From contig SUUV01000011.1 in NCBI GenBank assembly GCA_015062345.1, positions 1-40,894 of the forward strand: a DNA stretch of 40,894 nt, given 5' to 3'. This document shows positions 9,201 through 16,900 of this stretch, one piece after another. How positions within the stretch are numbered: the stretch's first letter is position 1; every line of letters begins with the position of its first letter. This DNA comes from Alphaproteobacteria bacterium (GTDB lineage Bacteria > Pseudomonadota > Alphaproteobacteria > RF32 > CAG-239). The translations under genes were made by a program, and so were the position numbers. Below the pieces are notes generated by a model. That model made no database searches, had not been told where the DNA came from, and saw only the letters and a program-made list of their open reading frames with translations.

Positions 9201-10448
9201 ATGCCCGATAACATTTCCTTCAATATCAACAACTTCACCTTCGGCGTTTAGTCTGCCGACCACATTACCACTTTGGTCAACAACTGTACCATCATCAAGT
9301 ACTCTGCCAAGTATGTTTCCATTATCATCATATACAAAACCTGCTTCTACCGATTTTCCGACTATGTTGCCATATTGATCGACAATAGACCCGTCCGCAA
9401 GTTCTTTGCCGATAACATTTCCCTTAAAATCTACAGCCATACCATCAGGTGTAACAAAACCAATAATGTTTCCGTCATCATCATATGCAAGTTTTTTATT
9501 GCCTGACACACCAATAATGTTACCGTCATTATCAACTACCAATCCATCAGAATTAACTCTACCTATAATGTTTCCGTTATCATCTCTTACATAACCTTCT
9601 TCATCAACATATCCTAATGTATTACCGTCCGGATCGTATGCAACTCGCATTTTGGAAGTGTCTGCACTGACCTTGCCAAATATATTGCCATTTTCATCAA
9701 CAACTTCACCGTTTTCATTAATTTTGCCGATAATATTACCATTTTCATCAACCACAGTACCATCATCTGACACTCTGCCTATGATGTTGCCGTTAGCATC
9801 TTTTACAACTTTAGAACCCAAAGCTGATATTGATGAGGCCGTATCGCAGTAGTTACAATCTTCTTTTTCTATTGCTTTACCTTCAACCGGAATTTTTTGA
9901 GCTTTTGCATTTGATGCACTTACATTTGATTCATGCCAAGAAACTATAAAATTGTTTTGCACATTTTGAGACACAACCGGAGCCCACTTCATTGTAATGT
10001 TACAGGTCTGATTTCCTCTAAGTTCAGCACTCGTGCAGCCGTCTTCAAAACTAAAACCGTCAAACGGCGGTTCGGCTAACTTAACCGATACAATCCTTAT
10101 TGAGCCTTTTCCATTGGTACCTATGGTTAAAACATTTTTGGCTTCCGTGCCTAACACCACCTGACCCATCGATATCGGGTTGGGAGTAGTGGTTATAGGA
10201 TCTTCTACTTCTTCCATGGTGTCAAACTCAATGGCCTCGGTTAAAACATCACCACTTTCTTCAATACCTAACACATCGGCATCATCGGAAAACACCACCT
10301 CTTGCTCAACCACTTCACCGGACCCGCTTGAAAAAAGCAACAAAAGCCCAAACAAAAATACTACAAACGAGGTTATACCGACTATTAAGATAATTCGGTT
10401 GGTTTTACGAACATAACGTTCTGAAGATGTTAATACTTCTTTACTCAT
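6219..10448 (-). CDS. virB10: VirB10 N-terminal half: inner-membrane anchor, Ig-like domain, very long repeat array
   Basis: 1409 aa. The N-terminal 17 residues are cytoplasmic, then one membrane segment follows (about 18-40, RIILIVGITSFVVFLFGLLL). Next comes an acidic stretch and an Ig-like/ASH-type domain (about 84-190) with PISMGQVVLGTEAKN and a cysteine pair in DGC..NQTCNITMKWAP. From about residue 210 to the end there are only repeats of about 17 residues, best preserved early (VVDENGNIIGKINENGE) and degenerate later. No VirB10/TrbI channel domain is present. ATGA overlap with the VirB9 gene upstream and a 1-nt gap to the next gene imply coupled translation. N-terminus and position are those of VirB10/DotG, so I read it as the anchor half of a divided VirB10. 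The alternative is a separate repeat protein that merely resembles it. Confidence 0.8.
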   Translation of the reverse strand: MSKEVLTSSERYVRKTNRIILIVGITSFVVFLFGLLLLFSSGSGEVVEQEVVFSDDADVLGIEESGDVLTEAIEFDTMEEVEDPITTTPNPISMGQVVLGTEAKNVLTIGTNGKGSIRIVSVKLAEPPFDGFSFEDGCTSAELRGNQTCNITMKWAPVVSQNVQNNFIVSWHESNVSASNAKAQKIPVEGKAIEKEDCNYCDTASSISALGSKVVKDANGNIIGRVSDDGTVVDENGNIIGKINENGEVVDENGNIFGKVSADTSKMRVAYDPDGNTLGYVDEEGYVRDDNGNIIGRVNSDGLVVDNDGNIIGVSGNKKLAYDDDGNIIGFVTPDGMAVDFKGNVIGKELADGSIVDQYGNIVGKSVEAGFVYDDNGNILGRVLDDGTVVDQSGNVVGRLNAEGEVVDIEGNVIGHVSKTGRTATDENGNALGVVMPDNSIIDADGNVVGYVDENGQAYKLDKEKLGSKTDSRQLAYDKNGNTIGYVDESGNVVDFQGNIIGKMTEDGTIVDTEGNTIGKAYSQNDLVDSDGKLIGTVSDNKLVYDENGSLVGMELPDGTVVDEAGNVVGKALSDGTVVNNSGKQIGKVSDNKALLDENGNIKGSIDKDGTFLNVDGTVLGKLQEDGSFVGADGKTYAKLGGSAELVVDENGKAIGYIGQNNEVFGENGKLLGYTDENGNIYKSLGKAGQSRRIAYDDNGKAIGYVDDNGNVVDFKGNIIGKTLEDGTIVDTEGNTIGKAGDYATLMVDGNNNITGYIDENGNAIDEKGDVVGVLDKSGYVTTYEKEYIGSVVKTELVPISPSGAVLGLVSSNGEVTDADGKVIGRILPNGLIKDNTGAKYIGKGVKGSMIVGWGCSNAGTLDKEGFVTKDNNKMPYRVHMDGSIYDTSGFYIGHPVKTGKVFDEHCNYLGMANEQGIVKNGDAYVGCTNPDGTVLSEQGDIIGKIAEYKAVFADNGTIIGRVNQNGHIMTASSKSVGCVSPSGEAFGVDGAYLGKVSDKYYIFDMKGNLMTTFKEDGTFALKEYPGAKMILHKYIVSDKNRIIGVALPEYNRVINSSSEELGRIFVDGKLYDNKGIAIENIYGDGYSFYDNINARPMPIGNVITPNGENAGFINYDGRVINRFGENLGKSDANGRWFDEKGRYMGALVKTGAAIGYDGSYLGYVISNGNVINQQGQVVAYNNGSGLILDKAQNILGEQVGQLLAVDIFGNYKGYTNALGELMDLKDSFVAYVLPGGSTDKNISVLKRGTVIDFGGNIIGAVLPDGLVINTKNVIIGNVHSDGKVNNSEGKIIGEVVSGDIVINNQDKVSGFVLFDGKIQSDDTSIIGKVLSSGLAIDNQNNVMGTIYKIGTAILSADGKHLGYLTANGKVKGVNGQEIGYLKSNGSFVNLDKQVAGYAMQEVAQNRRN
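6260..9830 (-). repeat. 51-bp-period coding repeats (DxxGNxIG type)
   Basis: Within the anchor half, units of about 17 codons recur with consensus V-V-D-x-x-G-N-x-I-G-K-x-x-x-D-G, interrupted by 20-25-residue spacers such as KMRVAYDPDGNTLGYV. By length there are on the order of 60-70 units. A larger duplication is visible at DNA level: the segment starting at 8230 recurs at 8887 (offset 657 bp, 219 codons) with about 34 identical bases followed by close similarity. The motif resembles DUF3659-type repeats as I remember them; this was not checked. Confidence 0.8.
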
Positions 10449-12112
10449 TGTACCCTTACCACACTACAGAACACACCGTTCCTGCCCAATTGTCCGCAAA
10501 TTTGATCACCCATGTCAATTGACTCAACAGGGCCTATTCTTAAATGGAATAACTCTTTACCTTGACCGTCAGCAGGGGCATCAACCGAATAAAACGGCTG
10601 ATATTCTCCTAACACCGTGTTATATTTTCTCGACAATTCTTGCCACAAATTCTCTAAATTATTTACATCGGCATCAGTTCCCAATTCAACAGAAATACTT
10701 GCCGTATTTTGAGCTTCGTAGCCTTGTCCGAAGCTATAACCGTTATATCTTTTTCCTTGTTCGGCAGTTTGTTCCGACGAATTAGCCTTATTGTTACCTA
10801 ACGAGTTTTTAACATATTCGGGTATCAAAAGCTCACCGTTTGCTCCAAATTTGACTACATATTCACCCGCCAATTGTTCATTTGCCTTATTATATGATAC
10901 CGTATCGGTATTTGTAGTAGCAGACGAACTGTTCTGCCCCATCGTAATTGATGAAGAAATCGGAGCTACATCAATTTCCGGCTCCGGTTCCGGCTCCGGC
11001 TTTTTATTGATATCTATCAATTCAAAACCTTGAACAACACTTTCTTCTTGCGGTTTTACACCACTTGGTATGGCAGCGGGAACATTCCAATTGTTTTGCG
11101 GAGCTTTAGGCGCAAATTCTGTTCCCTGGTCATCGGAACGACGAAGTTTTAAACAAACCAATCTTTTACCGTTTCGCAAAACCATATCGCCAATTCCCTC
11201 AACTATAATCAAACGATTATCCGGACCGGCGCTTCTAAAGCCCACCGGAGTTTCCACTCTTTCAACAATTAATGTAACTATCGGGCGTTGTACCATTGTA
11301 AGTGCTCTTTCACCAAAATCAATATAAGTGAAGATGTCATCACGCCACACTCTTTCGGGAGCAATTACAACATCATCCGGGTTTGGAACATAAACTTCTA
11401 TATCAAAACGAAACTTTGTCGGGTCAAGCGGAATACTCTTTATCCAATCATCTTTTTGATTGCGTTTCGTAAAAGTAGAATCTGCCGATTTTGAACTACC
11501 GTTAAAACCGCTTGCATTTATACGAGAAGAACCGCCCGATGCACCAGCTATGCTTGAAATATCCGAACTGCCGTTATTTGCTCCGGCTACTTCAATATCA
11601 ATAACCGAATTAGTCAATCGTTCAGTGTTAAAGCCCTCACTTCTGGCATAAAACACATACTTGTTTCCCGAACGCCCGAAAACAATTATGTTTGTATCAA
11701 CACCAAATCCGTTCTGCGGATACAACAAAAGCGTATTCGGACCCGAAATTTGTCCGGTAAATTTATTGGTATCACCTATATAAACATCTTCAAGCATTTC
11801 CCATTGAGGAAAGTTTATCAAGGTTAACATTCCTTCTCGTAGACGCAAAGGTAACACCAAATCCGGCGACCAATAATATTTTGAATATGCCGGTTTTGTC
11901 TGACCTTCTCCCAAATTTTGTAAAGGATCAAGCCATGCGCTTTGGGTCATACCCAATGAACCCATGGCATAACTCATATTCATTGACGGATATTGCCCTT
12001 GTGCATTGTTGGCGGTTTGATCCAAACTGTTCATTGTTACTTGAGCTTGAGCACTAAACCCCGCCATAAACAACACAACTGCATAAATTATTCTAGTTAC
12101 ATTATTTTTCAT
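10445..12112 (-). CDS. virB9: VirB9-family outer-membrane protein with C-terminal SPOR domain
   Basis: 555 aa with a signal peptide (IIYAVVLFMAGFSAQA). The VirB9 N-terminal beta domain is at about residues 85-175: LPLRLREGMLTLINFPQWE, VYIGDTNKF, LLLYPQNGFGVDTNIIVFG and KYVFYARSEG. The C-terminal VirB9 lobe spans roughly 230-330 (FTYIDFGERAL, RLIIVEGIGDMVLRNGKRLVCLKLR). After a Pro/Glu linker (PEPEPEPEID) comes an unusual last domain, about 460-555, with LFHLRIGPVESIDMGDQIC and NGVFCSVVRV, the pattern of a SPOR (peptidoglycan-binding) domain. VirB9 normally ends at about 290 aa. It forms the outer-membrane core with VirB7 and VirB10, and the SPOR tail would add contact with denuded glycan. It overlaps the VirB10 anchor gene by ATGA. 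Confidence 0.85.
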   Translation of the reverse strand: MKNNVTRIIYAVVLFMAGFSAQAQVTMNSLDQTANNAQGQYPSMNMSYAMGSLGMTQSAWLDPLQNLGEGQTKPAYSKYYWSPDLVLPLRLREGMLTLINFPQWEMLEDVYIGDTNKFTGQISGPNTLLLYPQNGFGVDTNIIVFGRSGNKYVFYARSEGFNTERLTNSVIDIEVAGANNGSSDISSIAGASGGSSRINASGFNGSSKSADSTFTKRNQKDDWIKSIPLDPTKFRFDIEVYVPNPDDVVIAPERVWRDDIFTYIDFGERALTMVQRPIVTLIVERVETPVGFRSAGPDNRLIIVEGIGDMVLRNGKRLVCLKLRRSDDQGTEFAPKAPQNNWNVPAAIPSGVKPQEESVVQGFELIDINKKPEPEPEPEIDVAPISSSITMGQNSSSATTNTDTVSYNKANEQLAGEYVVKFGANGELLIPEYVKNSLGNNKANSSEQTAEQGKRYNGYSFGQGYEAQNTASISVELGTDADVNNLENLWQELSRKYNTVLGEYQPFYSVDAPADGQGKELFHLRIGPVESIDMGDQICGQLGRNGVFCSVVRVQ

Positions 12113-12126
12113 TTTTCTAAAACCTT

Positions 12127-12876
12127 TTACTGCGTCTTATTACGAGAAAGCGAATATCTTATAACGGTAAACCCGATAGGATTATTTAACCTTTCATCAT
12201 ATTTAACATTCTTTTTGCGATATGCTATCCTCAATGATGCTGTCCAATATTCAACTTGAGGAGCAGATGATGAAGGATACATATCTTTTGTTTCATACTC
12301 AACCTGCCATAAACCACGACCTAACTCATTGACGGTCATAATTCTGACAGACCTTGTAAGCCCTTTATTCTTAATAATATTTAAAGCCTTATTCGCCGTT
12401 TTATCCAAAAATGCCTGATACACTGCCGATGATGACATTTCTTGTATCGGACCGCCCGGCATCCAACGAGATTCCATTTCCGGTATATCATTGGAAAATG
12501 CACTGCGAATAAGCACATATTCACGAACAAAAACTTCCGTGATTTCTTTTTTATCTTCCATATTGGCAATAGGCCTGATATCATAAACTTGTTCTTGCTT
12601 GTTCTCAAAAGTTAAGATAAACGGCTCAAGCCTGTAAAGCGGCATCAATTGTGTAATGGCTAAAATAAGCACAAAATTGCAACATAAACTTATGGCAACA
12701 ATTACGGCAAAAGCTCTGGCTGTCCACAAATATCTGCGCTCTGATGCATTTACGATGATATCATCGGATTGGTTTTGCCCGCCGGAAACCGGCCTTCTTG
12801 CATTTTGCGAAGGATTTGCTTGTCTGTTTGCAAGCATTCGTTGCTGTGTATTATTTACGCCTAATTCTTGAGCCAT
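12127..12876 (-). CDS. virB8: VirB8-family inner-membrane protein (paralog 2)
   Basis: 249 aa, type II bitopic. There is a disordered basic N-terminus, one membrane helix near residues 54-76 (FAVIVAISLCCNFVLILAI), then a periplasmic NTF2-like VirB8 domain. Family marks are the first strand YRLEPFILTF, the helix VREYVLIRSAFSNDIPEMESRW, and the very typical end LNNPIGFTVIRYSLSR. VirB8 proteins are assembly scaffolds that link the inner-membrane platform to VirB9/VirB10. ATG 12876 follows TAGGTG at 4 nt. It is 14 nt from virB9 and 7 nt from the lipoprotein gene, so all three belong to one transcript. It is closer to textbook VirB8 than its paralog at 13221-13979. Confidence 0.88.
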   Translation of the reverse strand: MAQELGVNNTQQRMLANRQANPSQNARRPVSGGQNQSDDIIVNASERRYLWTARAFAVIVAISLCCNFVLILAITQLMPLYRLEPFILTFENKQEQVYDIRPIANMEDKKEITEVFVREYVLIRSAFSNDIPEMESRWMPGGPIQEMSSSAVYQAFLDKTANKALNIIKNKGLTRSVRIMTVNELGRGLWQVEYETKDMYPSSSAPQVEYWTASLRIAYRKKNVKYDERLNNPIGFTVIRYSLSRNKTQ

Positions 12877-12883
12877 ATTACAC

Positions 12884-13072
12884 CTATATTGTTGCTACAA
12901 ACCAATCAGGAAGAGTGTGCGGCAATTCTACTTCAATGCAAGCACACGGAGATAATTTAAGCTCGTTAACATCTTTACCGACACCAACCGGCTCGGGTTC
13001 ATAATACGAACCAAACATTCCACATGCCGATAAAAACAGCAACACCAAAAATAAAATTATTTTTCTACTCAT
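12884..13072 (-). CDS. Small VirB7-like lipoprotein
   Basis: 62 aa from ATG 13072 (AAGGAA 7 nt upstream); an in-frame upstream start at 13105 lacks such a site. A short signal (MSRKIILFLVLLFLSAC) ends in the lipobox LSAC, so the mature N-terminus is a lipidated cysteine. The mature part is only about 45 residues, with PEPVGVGKD and two further cysteines (CAC). Size, lipobox and position between two virB8 genes next to virB9 match VirB7, which pins VirB9 in the outer membrane, sometimes through a disulfide. Sequence alone is too short to prove homology. Confidence 0.7.
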   Translation of the reverse strand: MSRKIILFLVLLFLSACGMFGSYYEPEPVGVGKDVNELKLSPCACIEVELPHTLPDWFVATI

Positions 13073-13220
13073 TGCAATGTTCCTTACAACTATATGTCCA
13101 GACAATTTCTATGTTAAACTTGTTATTTTTAAAAGTCTAACACGAAGCAAACAAATCCCCAACTTATCAACAAGTTAGAAACTGTTTAATCGTATCATAA
13201 ACTAAAAAGATTAACATAAG

Positions 13221-13979
13221 TTAAAGAATTTCAACTTCTGTTTGAGAATATTTTGTTACGGTAAAACCAAGCGGATTCATCAACCTTTTTGACATAAACA
13301 TTCTTTCCGGAACAAAAACCGCCACAATTGAAACCGTCCAATAACGAGTTTTTAGCACATATTCTCCTGTGGTTTCATTGCGATTTTGCGGCGACAGTTC
13401 ATAGGTTTTAAAATCAACTTTCCAAACCGGTGATTTTTCTCCGCCGACCTTACCCACGGAAATTATTTCCACATCTCGTGTAATTTGCGATTTTGAAGCC
13501 TCAACCAAAACTTTTTCTACATTAGCCGCAAACTCAGTAAAAACTTTATCCGATGATAAATAATTTATCATACCTCCGCCTAACCAACGGCTTTGCATTT
13601 CTCTTTCGTCTCCTACAATCGAATTGCGTATTTGCACATATTGTCTGATGAAAAGTTCCATAATCTGTTTTGATGACGGCATATTTTGTGATATGGTTTC
13701 ATATCTTACCATCTCATCGGAATTATCTTGCCTGATGATAAGAAACGGCTCAACATGCACTTCCGATGTTAAATGAAACAATACTAAAGATGCACTGGTA
13801 AAAAACATCAACGACAACATTGCTATAAATGAAACAAACCTTGCAAGCCAACAATAATAATTCTCACGAGCAGAGCTTCCCGATATATCATTATCGGTAA
13901 CATAATTTGCACTTTGCTTTGCTGACTGAGACGATGTCAGCGCTAATATTTCGTTTGTCGAGCCTAATCGGTTATCCAT
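13221..13979 (-). CDS. virB8: VirB8-family inner-membrane protein (paralog 1)
   Basis: 252 aa with the same plan as the gene at 12127-12876: a Ser/Gln-rich N-terminus, one membrane helix near residues 48-70 (FIAMLSLMFFTSASLVLF), VEPFLIIRQDN, a FIRQYVQIRNSIVGDEREM helix, RWLGGG, and the end MNPLGFTVTKYSQ. It is clearly a paralog of the second VirB8, although the middle has diverged. GAGGATATAAATG gives the start. It is 13 nt downstream of the 1409-aa exported protein and 148 bp upstream of the lipoprotein gene. That 148-bp gap holds no gene; on the minus strand it has TTAGAC then TAACAT at about 18 bp, at most a weak promoter. Two VirB8 copies suggest a hetero-oligomer. Confidence 0.85.
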   Translation of the reverse strand: MDNRLGSTNEILALTSSQSAKQSANYVTDNDISGSSARENYYCWLARFVSFIAMLSLMFFTSASLVLFHLTSEVHVEPFLIIRQDNSDEMVRYETISQNMPSSKQIMELFIRQYVQIRNSIVGDEREMQSRWLGGGMINYLSSDKVFTEFAANVEKVLVEASKSQITRDVEIISVGKVGGEKSPVWKVDFKTYELSPQNRNETTGEYVLKTRYWTVSIVAVFVPERMFMSKRLMNPLGFTVTKYSQTEVEIL

Positions 13980-13992
13980 TTATATCCTCATC

Positions 13993-16900
13993 TTAATATA
14001 CCGCACAATATGGAATTGTTTCGCCTTTTGAATTGTTGTCATACGATTTTGCAACTTCTTTATCATATTCGCCTTTTGTATCGTTATCGGCTTTAGCCGT
14101 CTTTATGCGTTTTTCAACTTCATCAAGACTGAGCATATCGGATAAATTTATCAATTCATCATTATCAAGCTTAAGCAAAGACATGGTATTTTTGGTCTTG
14201 GCAATTCTTTCTTTAAGCATATCGTTTTTACCGACAAGGCTTAAAAGTTTTGTATCGGCTTTTGACACTCTCTCATCTTTTGCCTCATTTAATTTTGCGG
14301 CAAAATCTTTGTATGTTTCGTCATCCGATAAATCAAACTCATCAGGCAATGTATAACCGTATTTTGCAAATTCTTCACGCAGTTTTTCTCTTGCTTCATC
14401 AACTTTTACCTTCAGTTGGTCTAACGATTTTTGGAACTCCAATTCTCTTTCAACAAACTTCAGATAATCACCAAATTGATTTTTATCAAGCATCATATTG
14501 TCATATAAGCGCTTTTGGTTTTTATCATAGTCATCATCTAATTCTGCCAAATATTGAGCGGCTTTTTCCAAGCTCTTGTTAAACCTCATCATTTTATCTT
14601 GCGATTTTGCAAACAAAGCTAACTCACTTGCCGATTTATCCTCATCATTACCGGTGTTAAACTTTGCAGTAACCACTTCATCTTCGCCGAATGTAAGGTC
14701 TAAGAAGGTAACATTTTTAAGTCCGCCGTTTTCAATGGTCAGCTTACTGTACTTTTTAACATTTTTGATATGCTGACATTTCGGATATTCATCATTTTGT
14801 GTTCCGACATATTGTCCGTTTTTAATATCTATTGCATATTCACCAACACTGCACGGATATAAACCTCCTCGCATCAACTGATCCTTGGCAGCCATATCTT
14901 CAAATAAAATCGGGTGTGATAAATTTTCTATCAACGGTAATATCGGTACATCTCTTTCAACAAAACCCTTCGGCCCCAAAATCAGGCCCCAAATTTCCGG
15001 AACAAACTCATTATAGACAATCGTTTGAGCCGTATCTCCATCTTGGCAGAAATAATCTTTGGCATCGCCTTCACAACTTGTACTCAACATTGCTCCCACA
15101 TTCAGCAAACTGTCTTTGGTAATTACCGAATTGTTTGAAATATCCAAATTATCATAATCGGTACCGTCAAAATGCACAATTTCACGAAGCGGAGGTGTAT
15201 AGCTCTTGGTAATTGCTTTGGGGGCAACAAAATCTTTCTCATTTGGTGTGGCTCCGATATAATACTGCTCATCCGATTGATAACAAACATTACTCTTGCA
15301 AATTTTATTAAACAAGACTTTTGCCATTTCCTCTATGGCAAGTTGCTCAATCACTGCCAATTCGATATGTCCGGATAAATAATTTAAGTGTCCGGATAAC
15401 CCAAATGACGGATTTTTAATTTTATCCAGCATTTGTTTGTGTATATTGACAATTTTTGAATATTTCTCCGGATTAAACCTGTCATCTTCCAAGGCCTCAA
15501 TTGCCGCATATGCCTCTCTAATTGCACTAAGAGCATTTTCTCGTACAATTTCTTCGGCTTTTTCCGATACAAAAATTATGTTACGGAAAATACTGTCTTT
15601 TATCGTACCGGTAATATTTAGCAATGAACCTATTTTTGATGCTTTGACATTTTTGATTTCTTCATAAGCTTTATTCAGTGCAATTTCATTTTCATATTCT
15701 TTTAGGGCCACAGCCTCAATAGATGCCGACTTGGTTTGTTTTAATTGTTCTTTGGTTTTTTCGAGCCTGTCTTTCAAATCGTCAATTTGCATTCTGAGAC
15801 TTTCAACTTCCGCAAGTGTTTCCTTGCGTCTTTGCTCGGCCTTAACTGCCGCATTTTCAGCTTCTTGTTTTGCCTGATTTGCACTTGCTTCAAAGTTTGA
15901 TGTGTCAACATTTTCCGACTTTTCGGATCTTTTTTCCGCCAAATCCAATATCACACCTTCGGCATTGGCCTGACTGTCGGCTTGTATTTGATTATCTTTT
16001 GCCTCATTATATTTTAGTTTAGCATCGTTTAATTCGACATTAAGCTCATCAAGTTGTTCGTATATATTTTTAATTTGTGTTTGCAAATTTTGGGTTTGTT
16101 GCGCATATTCCGATTTTATTTTTTGTGTTTCGCTGTCCAATTTTTCTTGCACCTTTTGTGCTTTATCAACTTTTGCCGAAGCAACTTGTTTGATTTGTTC
16201 TTCTAAAGCATCAAAGCCTTTGTTGTTATAATCTAACACACTTTCGAAAAGCACTCCGTGCATTTTGGCACCTTCATAATCTTCAGCTTCTTTTTCTTCC
16301 TCAGTTTCTTCAACATACAAATTGTTGCTTATTTTTCTTGCCAAAGACAGTGTCGATGTACGCATATCCGAGCTTTGAACAAAAACCTGCATATTAGAAT
16401 ATTTGTTTTTTAAATATTGCTCGTAAAAATATTTTTCATCTGCCCATAAAGGATATTTATTCTTAAATGTTCCATATACCGAATCATCACCCTTTGACAT
16501 TTCGGCACCGATTTTTTTAGCCATCAAGGCACCCATCTGCCAAGCCAAAATATCCCTTTCTCGGTCATTTTGTGCCATTTTTAACTCATCAGTGGGCTTA
16601 ATTAAAGCGCTGTCTTCTATATTGTTTTCTTGTGAAGCCACCAACTCCGTTTCCATTTCTTCCATTTCTTCAAGCTTGGTTAATGACGATGTTTCGGATA
16701 TATCGGCATCATTTAACTGTGTGGCATAATCATCGGCTGAAAATTCTAAAGTTTTCTCGGCTTTGGCAATTTTATATGCCGACAACAACCAACCTGACAA
16801 ACCTCCACGGCGTTCATAACGATTAAGCCCATAGGTGGAACAAATTTTGGTTTTATCGTTTTTGCACAAAGTATCGCCTTTGGCTAAAGTTCTTAAACTT

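Noticed and set aside
3290..9830. Regularly spaced repeats considered as a CRISPR array
   Set aside because: The repeats are in frame, have a 51-bp period without unique constant-length spacers, and encode the DxxGNxIG unit.
5571..10416. Many plus-strand open frames opposite the repeat genes (for example 5571-5852, 5874-6278, 7840-8100, 8342-8713)
   Set aside because: They are shadows caused by the biased 51-bp repeats on the other strand; none has a ribosome site or a plausible protein composition.
1991..12112. Calling the system a Dot/Icm (I-type) T4SS because of the DotG-like repeats
   Set aside because: VirB3, VirB4 of about 800 aa, VirB8 with NPxGFTV, VirB9 and a VirB10/TrbI domain are P-type; the repeat region is the only DotG-like trait.
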